Shown here: positions 1-6,003 of the stretch, one piece after another
How positions within the stretch are numbered: position 1 is the stretch's first letter
Layout of the letters: each line of letters starts with the position of its first letter
Source: Chitinophagaceae bacterium
GTDB taxonomy: Bacteria; Bacteroidota; Bacteroidia; Chitinophagales; Chitinophagaceae
Assembly: GCA_016787105.1 (NCBI GenBank)
Contig: JAEUVI010000127.1
Coordinates: 1-10,536, forward strand
DNA length: 10,536 nucleotides
Reading direction: 5' to 3'
Program-made: the position numbers and the translations under genes
The notes under the pieces: model-generated
What the model saw: only the letters and a program-made list of their open reading frames with translations
Told to the model about the DNA's origin: nothing
Database searches by the model: none

Positions 1-573
1 AACGGAGCAGAATGCACCAAGAAAAAAAGATGCAAAAACCCATGTGGGCAGCTTCCCTGTTTTGCCAACAAAAATTAAAGGAAAGGCGAGCAGGGAAAAA
101 TTAGCCAACGTTTGTCCAAGGCCGGTAAAAAAACTTTGTGCCTGGAAACCGGTTGCCTGTTGGGATTTATCCAGCTTATCTGCAACAAAAGCCCTGTATG
201 GTTCCATTGCTGTATTGTTGCCAATATCCAATATCCATAACAAACCAACGGCCATCCATAAAGCACTACTAAATGGAAAAAGAAATAATGCAATACTGCA
301 CAATACAGCGCCGATAAAAAAATAAGGTTTTCTTCTTCCCCAGCTTTCACTCCATGTTTTATCGCTAAGCGTACCAATGATGGGTTGTATAATTAATCCT
401 GTGAGCGGCCCCGCTAAATTTAGTATGGGTATCTGGTCGGGACTGGCGCCCAAAAAATCATAAATAGGATTAACGGCGCTTTGCTGCAGACCAAAACTGT
501 ACTGGATTCCAAAAAAGCCGAGGTTCATGTTGATAATCTGCCAGAATGATAAGCGCGGTTTGGCGATAGACAT
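1..573 (-). CDS. SLC45-like MFS transporter, N-terminal part (cut by window edge)
   Basis: Reading leftwards from the ATG at 573, 191 codons stay open to the window edge, so the C-terminal half of the protein is missing. Residues 10-30 and 48-68 look like the first membrane helices. The loop GTLSDKTWSESWGRRKPY (67-84) is the cytoplasmic signature between helices 2 and 3 of the major facilitator superfamily. The stretch DIGNNTAMEPYRAFVADKL (116-134) resembles the SLC45/sucrose-transporter-like and GPH branches, which are mostly sugar symporters of the inner membrane. The substrate cannot be read from the sequence. The gene lies 77 bp downstream of the HD-domain gene on the same strand with no terminator between them, so the two may be co-transcribed. 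Family assignment is firm at MFS level and good at SLC45-like level. Confidence 0.85.
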   Translation of the reverse strand, partial: MSIAKPRLSFWQIINMNLGFFGIQYSFGLQQSAVNPIYDFLGASPDQIPILNLAGPLTGLIIQPIIGTLSDKTWSESWGRRKPYFFIGAVLCSIALFLFPFSSALWMAVGLLWILDIGNNTAMEPYRAFVADKLDKSQQATGFQAQSFFTGLGQTLANFSLLAFPLIFVGKTGKLPTWVFASFFLGAFCSV

Positions 574-650
574 AAGCAATCATTATTTATACAAAAGAAA
601 ATAGTAATCTGATTGCTGAATATACTTATAATATAAATCGGAAACTCCGG

Positions 651-1193
651 TTATGAAACATCTTTTTGATGCTGTATTACAAAATCAATCAGCTCTTCTA
701 ATGAAATGTCAATTCGGGAAATTGCATCGGTAATATCATTCCGGTTTACCTGTGCCGCAAAAGATGGCGTCTTTAGTTTTTTTAAAATACTTTTTACATC
801 CATGCCCTCGTAGCGGGTAGGCCGTACCAACGCTGCAGCATGAACGAAGCCGGACAATTCATCGAAAGCATAAATCATTTTGTCCATTTTATTATTCGGC
901 TCTACGCCAAAATAGGATGGACCATGCGAAGCGATACAATGTATTACTTCAGGATCGATATTTCTTCGTTCAAGTTCTTCGATAATTATCCGGCAGTGAT
1001 CATCCGGATATTTTTCCCAATCAGCATCATGTAATAAGCCGGCAAGTTCCCATTTCAATGCTGTTTTCTCATCTGCATTTTCTTTTTCGATGGCCCATGC
1101 TTTCATAACGGCAGCTACCTGTTTCATATGCAGTCGCAAGCGTTCGTTGGGCACCCATTCATTCAATAATGCATTGGCATCTTCTATTGTCAT
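651..1193 (-). CDS. HD-domain phosphohydrolase-like protein
   Basis: This 180-residue soluble protein has the metal-binding layout of the HD superfamily: H22 in the first helix, the H55-D56 doublet in AGLLHDADWEKYPDDH, a further His in IASHG (H90), and D111-E112 later. HD proteins hydrolyse phosphoester bonds of nucleotides or related substrates; the substrate here is unknown. I chose the ATG at 1193 because MTIEDANALLNEWV looks like the natural beginning of the first helix. An in-frame ATG at 1253 would add 20 residues (MAIHLLGRSNFGKPENSGNL) with no recognisable feature and cannot be ruled out. The MFS transporter gene lies 77 bp downstream on the same strand. It diverges from rplM, with a perfect 14-bp palindrome in the shared spacer. 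Confidence 0.82.
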   Translation of the reverse strand: MTIEDANALLNEWVPNERLRLHMKQVAAVMKAWAIEKENADEKTALKWELAGLLHDADWEKYPDDHCRIIIEELERRNIDPEVIHCIASHGPSYFGVEPNNKMDKMIYAFDELSGFVHAAALVRPTRYEGMDVKSILKKLKTPSFAAQVNRNDITDAISRIDISLEELIDFVIQHQKDVS

Positions 1194-1469
1194 TAAGTTT
1201 CCAGAATTTTCCGGTTTGCCAAAATTTGAACGGCCAAGAAGGTGGATTGCCATTATCGTATATTTTTAAGGTTATAAATTTAGCTCACATCTTTATCTCT
1301 GATTATACCCGGTTTAAAAATCTAACTATAGTTAGCTTTTGGTTTTCAGCATTATCTTTTAAAACTCTTACTCGCAGCGGTTTTCAGCTGTGAGCTTTTA
1401 TTTTCGATTAAAATTTTTATTGAAAATCAGTCATTTATAGAGGTGCGATAAAAATTAACCTTCCTGATT
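1194..1469. other. Divergent spacer between the HD gene and the rplM promoter
   Basis: This AT-rich stretch holds no convincing gene. The only clear structure is the 14-bp palindrome at 1322-1335. I looked for a TAnnTTTG box serving the HD gene and found only near misses (for example TAAATTTA read on the minus strand), so the HD promoter remains unplaced. If the HD gene starts at 1253, part of this stretch is coding. Confidence 0.6.
1322..1335. promoter_or_regulatory. Operator-like perfect palindrome
   Basis: CTAACTATAGTTAG is its own reverse complement over all 14 bases. It sits in the divergent spacer, about 130 bp upstream of the HD-gene start at 1193 and about 135 bp upstream of the rplM -33 element, so it is better placed to serve the HD/transporter unit. 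No regulator gene is visible in the window, and a chance palindrome in AT-rich DNA remains possible. Confidence 0.3.
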
Positions 1470-1502
1470 TTTGGAAATCAACTTTATTTCAAGCTATCTT
1501 TG
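1470..1502 (+). promoter_or_regulatory. Bacteroidota-type promoter of the rplM cluster
   Basis: TTTG at 1470-1473 and TATCTTTG at 1495-1502 match the -33 (TTTG) and -7 (TAnnTTTG) elements of the phylum's primary sigma factor, with a 21-bp spacer in the usual range. The expected transcript start is near 1506-1509, giving a leader of about 95 nt before the rplM ATG. This is the best promoter match in the window and probably drives rplM, rpsI, rpsB and tsf. Confidence 0.75.
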
Positions 1503-1505
1503 CGA

Positions 1506-1589
1506 CCCCAAAAACAAGGTTACTTGCAAATGGGGCACAGTTTGGAGGATGGTCCGGCTGTTTATTTTTTTAAACTTCCTGTAAAGGAA
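1506..1589 (+). promoter_or_regulatory. Structured 5' leader of rplM
   Basis: Three hairpins can form in order. The first has an outer stem CCCC (1506-1509) with GGGG (1532-1535) and an inner stem CAAG (1515-1518) with CTTG (1523-1526), separated by a symmetric 5x5 internal loop. The second pairs ACAG (1537-1540) with CTGT (1558-1561), encloses GGA/TCC, and is followed at once by a T-rich run to 1571, like a weak terminator or attenuator. The third is TTCCT (1576-1580) with AGGAA (1585-1589) closed by GTAA, a GNRA tetraloop, 13 nt before the ATG. L13 is known to repress its own mRNA in E. coli, so autogenous control is a reasonable inference. The first CCCC lies at the predicted transcript start, so the outer stem depends on the true start site. 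Confidence 0.5.
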
Positions 1590-1602
1590 CAAAGCAAAAT
1601 TA

Positions 1603-2046
1603 ATGAGCAAACTACATTTCACAACAAAACATGCGAACGAGGCTACCGTACAGCGTAACTGGTATGTTGTAGACGGTACCAATCAAACCGTAGGACGTAT
1701 GTGTGCTAAAATTGCAGCGGTACTCCGTGGCAAAAACAAGGCATACTACACTCCGCACGTTGATTGTGGCGATTATATTATCGTTACAAACTGCGACAAA
1801 ATCGTTTTAACCGGTAACAAAATGGATGAAAAAATTTACGATACATTCAGCGGTTATCCCGGTGGTCGTAAAGAAGAAATTGCGAAAGACCTGCTGAAAC
1901 GCAGACCTGAAGTAATCATCGAGAGAGCGGTGAAAGGAATGCTTCCTAAAAATCGTCTCGGTAGAAAACTGGTAAAAAAATTATTCGTGTATGCCGGTGC
2001 AGAGCATCCTCATGGCGCACAGCAACCAAAAGAATTAAAATTCTAA
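1603..2046 (+). CDS. rplM: 50S ribosomal protein L13
   Basis: The 147-residue product has the family's usual length and its conserved parts: the core NQTVGRMCAKIAAVLRGK (27-44) and the C-terminal block KGMLPKNRLGRKLVKKLFVY (111-130) followed by AGAEHPHGAQQP. L13 is an early-assembling large-subunit protein that binds 23S rRNA. The ATG at 1603 is the natural family start. An AGGAA lies upstream but is too far away and inside a hairpin, so initiation probably does not use Shine-Dalgarno pairing. It is the first gene of the cluster, 68 bp before rpsI, the usual L13-S9 pairing. Confidence 0.98.
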   Translation: MSKLHFTTKHANEATVQRNWYVVDGTNQTVGRMCAKIAAVLRGKNKAYYTPHVDCGDYIIVTNCDKIVLTGNKMDEKIYDTFSGYPGGRKEEIAKDLLKRRPEVIIERAVKGMLPKNRLGRKLVKKLFVYAGAEHPHGAQQPKELKF

Positions 2047-2049
2047 AAA

Positions 2050-2112
2050 GCCATAAGCAGTAAGCCATAAGCCGCAAGCTTATAGCCTATCGCCTACAGC
2101 CTAAAGCAATAA
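2050..2112. repeat. Nine-unit heptamer tandem repeat between rplM and rpsI
   Basis: The spacer reads as nine consecutive 7-bp units, each beginning with GC: GCCATAA, GCAGTAA, GCCATAA, GCCGCAA, GCTTATA, GCCTATC, GCCTACA, GCCTAAA, GCAATAA. The phase never slips, and the array fills 63 of the 68 spacer bases, ending two bases before the rpsI ATG. Within it ATAAGC (2067-2072) and GCTTAT (2078-2083) form a 6-bp stem with loop CGCAA. It is non-coding and presumably transcribed. Its origin is unknown; heptamer arrays in intergenic DNA are known from other bacteria such as cyanobacteria. Confidence 0.85.
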
Positions 2113-2114
2113 AA

Positions 2115-2504
2115 ATGGAAAAGCAGAAAAACGGAGTCGGTCGTCGTAAAGAAGCAGTGACAAGAGTATTCCTTACAAAAGGAGATGGCAAAATCACTGT
2201 AAACGATAAAGACTATAAAACATATTTCCCGCTGGTGTATTTGCAAAACCAGGTAGAGCGTCCGTTGAAAACAGTAGAATCATTTGGAAAATATGATGTA
2301 AAAATCAATGCCGGTGGTGGTGGTGTAAAAGGCCAGGCTGAAGCAGCAATGCTCGGTATCGCCCGTGTATTGGTTGATATCAATCCTGAGTTTCGCCCTG
2401 CATTAAAAGCAGCAGGTTTGCTTAAGCGTGACCCACGTTCTGTAGAGCGTAAGAAATTCGGTCATAAGAAAGCGAGAAGAAGCTACCAGTTTAGTAAGAG
2501 ATAA
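2115..2504 (+). CDS. rpsI: 30S ribosomal protein S9
   Basis: The 129-residue product matches S9 throughout. It has NGVGRRKEAVTRVFL at the start, the signature GGGGVKGQAEAAMLGIARVL (67-86), and the basic tail KKFGHKKARRSYQFSKR, whose terminal Lys-Arg reaches the P-site tRNA in known ribosome structures. The ATG at 2115 is preceded by an A-rich stretch and not by a Shine-Dalgarno sequence. It follows rplM after the heptamer array and precedes rpsB. Confidence 0.98.
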   Translation: MEKQKNGVGRRKEAVTRVFLTKGDGKITVNDKDYKTYFPLVYLQNQVERPLKTVESFGKYDVKINAGGGGVKGQAEAAMLGIARVLVDINPEFRPALKAAGLLKRDPRSVERKKFGHKKARRSYQFSKR

Positions 2505-2620
2505 AACAGCCGCCTAAATCCCCCGAAGGGGGACTTAAGGTCGCTTATAAAACATAATTATCTAAATCTTAAAAAGAATCTCCGGAAGCCCCTCCTTCGG
2601 AGGGGTTTGGGGAGGCCGTT
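2505..2620. repeat. 116-bp inverted-repeat element between rpsI and rpsB
   Basis: The spacer is almost entirely one element. Its ends (2505-2523 and 2602-2620) are imperfect inverted repeats, matching at 14 of 19 positions after reverse complementing. Inside each end is a GC-rich hairpin: TCCCCC-GAA-GGGGGA (2519-2533) and CCCCTCC-TTC-GGAGGGG (2589-2605), joined by an AT-rich middle. It starts directly after the rpsI stop codon and ends five bases before the rpsB ATG. It has no open frame, so it resembles a MITE or REP-like element. Similar GC-rich inverted repeats are familiar from Bacteroidota intergenic DNA. Neither hairpin has a T-run, so it should not act as an ordinary intrinsic terminator. 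Confidence 0.7.
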
Positions 2621-2625
2621 AAAAA

Positions 2626-3555
2626 ATGGAAAATAACACTTCACTTCAGCAACAACTTTTGGAAGCTGGTGTACACTTCGGTCACCTGCGTAAGAAGTGG
2701 AACCCGAAAATGCTGCCATACATTTTCGCAGAGAAAAAAGGTATTCACATCATTGACCTCAACAAAACAACTGAGTGCCTGCAGGAAACCGCAGCTGCTA
2801 TGAAGCAGATTGCACGCAGCGGTAAAAAAATCCTGTTTGTTGGTACTAAAAAGCAAGCAAAGGATATCGTGAATGAATGTGCCAAAAAAGTAAACATGCC
2901 TTTCGTTACCGAAAGATGGTTGGGTGGTATGTTGACCAACTTCAATACTGTTCGTAAGAGCGTAAAGAAAATGCAGAGCATTGAAAAAATGCTGGGCGAT
3001 GGTTCTTTCGACAGCATTACAAAAAAAGAACGTTTGACACTTAGTCGCGATAAAGACAAAATGGAAAAAGTATTGGGTGGTATCGCTCAGTTGGGCCGTG
3101 TACCTGCTGCTTTATTTATTGTTGATATCGGGCATGAGCATATTGCTTTGGCAGAAGCAAAACGCCTTGGCATTACAACCTTTGGCGTAGTAGATACAAA
3201 CTGCGATCCAAATAAAGTCGACTTCGCTATTCCTGCGAACGATGACGCTACTAAATCAATTGCTATCATCACTAATTATCTTACTGCTGCTATCGCAGAA
3301 GGTTTGGCAGAACGCCAGGCTGCAAAGGATGAGGATACAGATGAAGTGAATGATGATGAAAAAGAAAGAAAAGCAGCAAAACTGCTTGCAGAGGCTGAAG
3401 CAGAAGGCGGACGTGGTCGTGGCCGCGGACGTGGAAGCAATGATAATGCTGGTGGCGGTAATGCAGGTGGCCAGAGACGTCGTTCAGGCGGCGGTGGCGG
3501 TGGACAACGTGGCGGCGGTGGATTCAGACCCGGCGGCGGTGGTGGAAGAAGATAA
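2626..3555 (+). CDS. rpsB: 30S ribosomal protein S2 with Arg/Gly-rich C-terminal tail
   Basis: Residues 1-228 are a normal S2, which joins the small subunit late and binds on its solvent side together with S1. They include the first signature LLEAGVHFGHLRKKWNPKM (11-29) and the second at PAALFIVDIGHEHIALAEAK (160-179). The protein then continues to 309 residues, longer than the roughly 240-260 typical of S2. Residues 232-260 are charged and probably helical. Residues 261-309 are low complexity: 26 Gly and 11 Arg of 49, with four RG repeats followed by Gly runs and RRR. The tail is in frame, with no sign of a frameshift. It lacks membrane or catalytic features, and an RNA-binding or disordered role is inference. 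tsf follows 80 bp downstream. Confidence 0.97.
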   Translation: MENNTSLQQQLLEAGVHFGHLRKKWNPKMLPYIFAEKKGIHIIDLNKTTECLQETAAAMKQIARSGKKILFVGTKKQAKDIVNECAKKVNMPFVTERWLGGMLTNFNTVRKSVKKMQSIEKMLGDGSFDSITKKERLTLSRDKDKMEKVLGGIAQLGRVPAALFIVDIGHEHIALAEAKRLGITTFGVVDTNCDPNKVDFAIPANDDATKSIAIITNYLTAAIAEGLAERQAAKDEDTDEVNDDEKERKAAKLLAEAEAEGGRGRGRGRGSNDNAGGGNAGGQRRRSGGGGGGQRGGGGFRPGGGGGRR

Positions 3556-3609
3556 GAGCAATTGAAAAATGTGACAAGGGTTTGATTCCTCTATTGAGTC
3601 AGCGAGCAA

Positions 3610-3633
3610 TTTTTAAATTTTCAAATTTTCAAA
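3610..3633. repeat. Three 8-bp tandem repeats before tsf
   Basis: TTTTTAAA, TTTTCAAA and TTTTCAAA follow each other directly and end two bases before the tsf ATG. The AT-rich, unstructured sequence may help ribosome access in a phylum that rarely uses Shine-Dalgarno pairing, but this is inference. Confidence 0.5.
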
Positions 3634-3635
3634 CT

Positions 3636-4472
3636 ATGAGCACAGTAACAATAAGTGCACAAGATATAAATAAGCTTCGCCAGGCAACCGGAGCAGGTAT
3701 GATGGATTGCCGCAAAGCATTGACAGAAACAAATGGTGACTTTGAAGCGGCAATTGACTGGCTGCGCAAGCAAGGTCAGAAAGTAGCTGCAAAAAGAAGT
3801 GACCGTGAAGCGAAAGAAGGTGTTGTAATCGCTAAAACAACTGCTGATAATAAAACAGGTATCGTTGTATGTGTTAGCTGCGAAACAGACTTCGTAAGCA
3901 AGAATGCAGACTTCGTTGCGTTTGGTCAGAGTATCGCAGATGCAGCTATCAGCAATAATGTAAAAAGCCTCGACGAGCTGAATGCAGTAAAAATAGGTGG
4001 TGCTACAGTAGCTGATCTTGTAAACGATAAACTGGCTACGATTGGCGAAAAAATAGGTATCACAAAATTTGAAAGAATAGAAGCTCCTTATGTAGCATCT
4101 TATATTCATGGTGCTTATCGTATTGGTGTGCTGGTAGGATTGAATAAAGCTTCAGCAGAGGCTGGTAAAGATGTAGCGATGCAGATTGCCGCGTTGAACC
4201 CGGTAGCTGTTGATGCAGCAAGCGTACCCGCTGATGTAGTAGCACGTGAAAAAGCAATCATCGTAGACCTGATGAAGCAGGATCCGAAGATGGCTGGCAA
4301 ACCTGACGAAATGATTGCCAAAATCGCTGAAGGTAAATTGGGTGCTTTCTTCAAAGAACAGACACTCACAGCACAGGCGTTTGTAAAAGATGCTGGTAAA
4401 ACTGTTGCTGATTACCTGAAAGAATCAGGTGATGTGAAAGTGATAGAATTTAAAAGAGTAGCGCTGGGATAA
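3636..4472 (+). CDS. tsf: Elongation factor Ts
   Basis: EF-Ts exchanges GDP for GTP on EF-Tu. The N-terminal domain QATGAGMMDCRKALTETNGD (16-35) and the motif CETDFV (82-87), which inserts into EF-Tu, are both intact. I chose the ATG at 3636, giving 278 residues, because MSTVTISAQDINKLRQ aligns with the family N-terminus. An in-frame ATG at 3582 would add 18 residues translated from the repeat-containing spacer and is unlikely. tsf is the last gene of the rplM cluster: a strong intrinsic terminator follows 22 bp after its stop. Confidence 0.97.
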   Translation: MSTVTISAQDINKLRQATGAGMMDCRKALTETNGDFEAAIDWLRKQGQKVAAKRSDREAKEGVVIAKTTADNKTGIVVCVSCETDFVSKNADFVAFGQSIADAAISNNVKSLDELNAVKIGGATVADLVNDKLATIGEKIGITKFERIEAPYVASYIHGAYRIGVLVGLNKASAEAGKDVAMQIAALNPVAVDAASVPADVVAREKAIIVDLMKQDPKMAGKPDEMIAKIAEGKLGAFFKEQTLTAQAFVKDAGKTVADYLKESGDVKVIEFKRVALG

Positions 4473-4494
4473 ATTATTCGCTATAGATAATATT

Positions 4495-4525
4495 AAAAGC
4501 TTCCTGTTTTGCAGGAAGCTTTTTT
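4495..4525 (+). terminator. Intrinsic terminator after tsf
   Basis: A perfect 12-bp stem AAAAGCTTCCTG (4495-4506) with CAGGAAGCTTTT (4512-4523) has a 5-base loop and ends in a T-run to 4525. On the minus strand the same stem is followed by TTTT, so it may also serve the convergent Dabb gene that ends at 4544. Confidence 0.9.
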
Positions 4526-4543
4526 ATTTGCTACACAATATTT

Positions 4544-4861
4544 TTATGCTGTTACTGAATCATACACCGTTACTTTCTTCCACAGGTGCTTGCAATCCGC
4601 TACGAATTGTAAATGATCCGGATCTACCTGGTAGCTATCCTGGTCGGCTTTGTTATCGAAAAATAAAAGCCAGGATACATCGTAGGAAGCGTCAATAACT
4701 TCCCTGTTTGTAGTAGCGGGAACGCCGATGTGGTGAAATTTGATTGTCTTTACAGAACTTAATTTTTGCAAACCGGCCAGTAAATCCCTTTTATCTTTTT
4801 CATTGCCAGGATTGGCCAGCCAGAAATATACATGATGAACGAATACGTTTTGAGTTGACAT
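4544..4861 (-). CDS. Dabb (stress-responsive A/B barrel) domain protein
   Basis: The 105-residue product covers one whole Dabb domain, a small dimeric alpha/beta barrel. It has VFVHHVYFWLANPGNEKDK (6-24), LLAGLQKLSSVKTIKFHHIG (27-46), the central ASYDVSWLLFFDN (58-70) and the late YQVDPDHLQFVADC (77-90). Dabb proteins include ligand-binding and cyclase-like members; no specific function can be assigned. The ATG at 4861 starts the domain directly. The open frame extends upstream to 5080, but those 73 residues run through the palindrome-containing spacer and look non-coding. It converges on tsf. Confidence 0.88.
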   Translation of the reverse strand: MSTQNVFVHHVYFWLANPGNEKDKRDLLAGLQKLSSVKTIKFHHIGVPATTNREVIDASYDVSWLLFFDNKADQDSYQVDPDHLQFVADCKHLWKKVTVYDSVTA

Positions 4862-4951
4862 TGCGTTTAACTTTTTTGCAAGATACAAAGTTGAAATAAT
4901 ACTGCTTACAGGAATACTATTATACTGAATAGAATTGTGAAAAGTAAAACT

Positions 4952-4971
4952 GTCCCGATAGCTATCGGGAC
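4952..4971. repeat. Perfect 20-bp palindrome of the CCCGATAGCTATCGGG type
   Basis: GTCCCGATAGCTATCGGGAC is a perfect inverted repeat. The core is a very common intergenic palindrome in Bacteroidota genomes (general knowledge, not checked here). A second copy lies at 5081-5098, and together they bracket a gene-free stretch upstream of pyrH. Confidence 0.8.
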
Positions 4972-5080
4972 AAACAACAAATAATGATACTAGTAATGAA
5001 GCCGGAACATAAAGTGGTTCAGGATGCCAGAATGTCCCGACCCTGTTTTTCCCTATCTTCGCTAAGCAAATCCTGATCAA
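4972..5080. other. Spacer between the two palindromes upstream of pyrH
   Basis: This 109-bp stretch has no supported gene. An ATG at 4997 opens only a 26-codon frame with no family resemblance. TATCTTCG at 5054-5061 is one base from a TAnnTTTG box, but no TTTG lies at the right distance upstream, so it is only a weak candidate promoter for pyrH. The partial half-site TGTCCCGA at 5034-5041 repeats part of the bracketing palindromes. Confidence 0.4.
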
Positions 5081-5098
5081 TCCCGATAACTATCGGGA
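5081..5098. repeat. Second palindrome copy upstream of pyrH
   Basis: TCCCGATAACTATCGGGA differs from the core of the copy at 4953-4970 by one central base (AC for GC) and keeps both 8-bp arms. It lies 42 bp before the pyrH ATG, so it would form a hairpin in the mRNA leader if transcription starts upstream of it. Confidence 0.75.
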
Positions 5099-5140
5099 CG
5101 GTACCGGGTGAAATCTGAAAACTAAATCGTACATCCGTTC

Positions 5141-5854
5141 ATGCTTCCCAAATATAAACGCGTTCTGCTCAAACTTTCCGGCGAATCTTTAATGGGTGAT
5201 AAGAGCTTTGGCCTTGATCCGGCTGTGATAGCCCAGTATGCGCAAGAAGTAAAATCAATAACAGATCTTGGCGTGCAGGTAGCAATTGTAATAGGCGGTG
5301 GAAATATTTACCGGGGTATGAATGAAGCGGAAACAGGTATAGAAAGGGCGCATGGCGATTATATGGGAATGCTGGCAACAGTTATAAACGGGATGGCCTT
5401 GCAGGCTGGTCTTGAAAAAGCAGGAGTATTTACCCGTTTGCAAAGTGCGATTAAAATGGAGCAGATTGCCGAACCATATATACGGCGCAGGGCTATGCGA
5501 CATGTAGAGAAAGGCCGTGTGGTGATCTTCGGAGCAGGAACGGGTAATCCTTACTTCACTACAGATACAGCTGGTGTGCTTCGGGCAATTGAAATAAAAT
5601 GTGATGTGATCCTGAAAGGAACAAGGGTAGATGGTATCTATACAGCCGATCCGGAAAAAGATAAAACTGCTACAAAATATCAAACCATTACTTTCCAGGA
5701 ATGCCTTACTAAAAATCTCCGTGTTATGGACATGACGGCATTCACTCTCTGTATGGAAAACAACCTGCCGATAGTTGTGTTTGATATGAATAATCCCGGC
5801 AATCTTCGCAGGGTAGTAGAGGGAGAAAAAGTTGGTACTCTTGTTACCAGTTAA
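5141..5854 (+). CDS. pyrH: UMP kinase
   Basis: PyrH phosphorylates UMP to UDP with ATP in de novo pyrimidine synthesis. The 237-residue product has all landmarks of the bacterial amino-acid-kinase-fold enzyme: KRVLLKLSGESLMG (6-19), the phosphate loop VIGGGNIYRG (50-59), the UMP-binding GAGTGNPYFTTDTAG (131-145), the ATP-side LKGTRVDGIYTADPEKDK (158-175), and the C-terminal VFDMNNPGNLRRVV. The ATG at 5141 matches the family start. In many bacteria rpsB, tsf, pyrH and frr are adjacent. Here a terminator and a Dabb gene separate tsf from pyrH, and frr does not follow. Confidence 0.98.
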   Translation: MLPKYKRVLLKLSGESLMGDKSFGLDPAVIAQYAQEVKSITDLGVQVAIVIGGGNIYRGMNEAETGIERAHGDYMGMLATVINGMALQAGLEKAGVFTRLQSAIKMEQIAEPYIRRRAMRHVEKGRVVIFGAGTGNPYFTTDTAGVLRAIEIKCDVILKGTRVDGIYTADPEKDKTATKYQTITFQECLTKNLRVMDMTAFTLCMENNLPIVVFDMNNPGNLRRVVEGEKVGTLVTS

Positions 5855-5949
5855 TCTCTTTTCATCTGCAATAGAATCGGAAATTTACTATTGAATTGTT
5901 GTTAATAAGTTGTGGTGCGCGGTGCATAAACAAAACGGGTTTTTACCAG

Positions 5950-5957
5950 TAGATTTG
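5950..5957 (+). promoter_or_regulatory. Candidate -7 box for the coiled-coil gene
   Basis: TAGATTTG matches TAnnTTTG fully and lies 46 bp before the ATG at 6004, predicting a leader of about 40 nt. No TTTG or TTG lies at the right distance upstream, so the match is half complete. I see no terminator between pyrH and this box, so read-through from pyrH is also possible. Confidence 0.35.
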
Positions 5958-6003
5958 TATGCAGTAATCACTATTCTTTCCTTTCACCAAACATTCCGGG
6001 TTC

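Noticed and set aside
75..377. Minus-strand 100-residue open frame at the left end
   Set aside because: It is out of frame with the MFS transporter reading from 573, which has clear family motifs through the same DNA; this frame shows none.
2050..2112. CRISPR array or coding repeat
   Set aside because: The units are 7 bp with no spacers, far too short for CRISPR, and the frame is not open as a plausible peptide.
2519..2605. Intrinsic terminators between rpsI and rpsB
   Set aside because: Both hairpins are GC-rich and stable but neither is followed by a T-run, and the genes are expected to be co-transcribed.
3350..3565. Plus-strand Val/Ala-rich frame overlapping the end of rpsB
   Set aside because: It is the shifted reading of the Gly/Arg repeats of the S2 tail. 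The S2 frame continues intact from a complete domain, so no frameshift or separate gene is needed.
3582..3635. An 18-residue N-terminal extension of EF-Ts
   Set aside because: The extra residues come from the rpsB-tsf spacer including the 8-mer repeats, and the family start aligns at 3636.
5054..5061. Promoter -7 box TATCTTCG for pyrH as a separate feature
   Set aside because: It has one mismatch to TAnnTTTG and no -33 partner at a suitable distance, so I only mention it within the spacer entry.
4862..5080. A 73-residue N-terminal extension of the Dabb protein
   Set aside because: The frame runs through the perfect palindrome and spacer repeats and has no resemblance to the family; the domain is complete from 4861.
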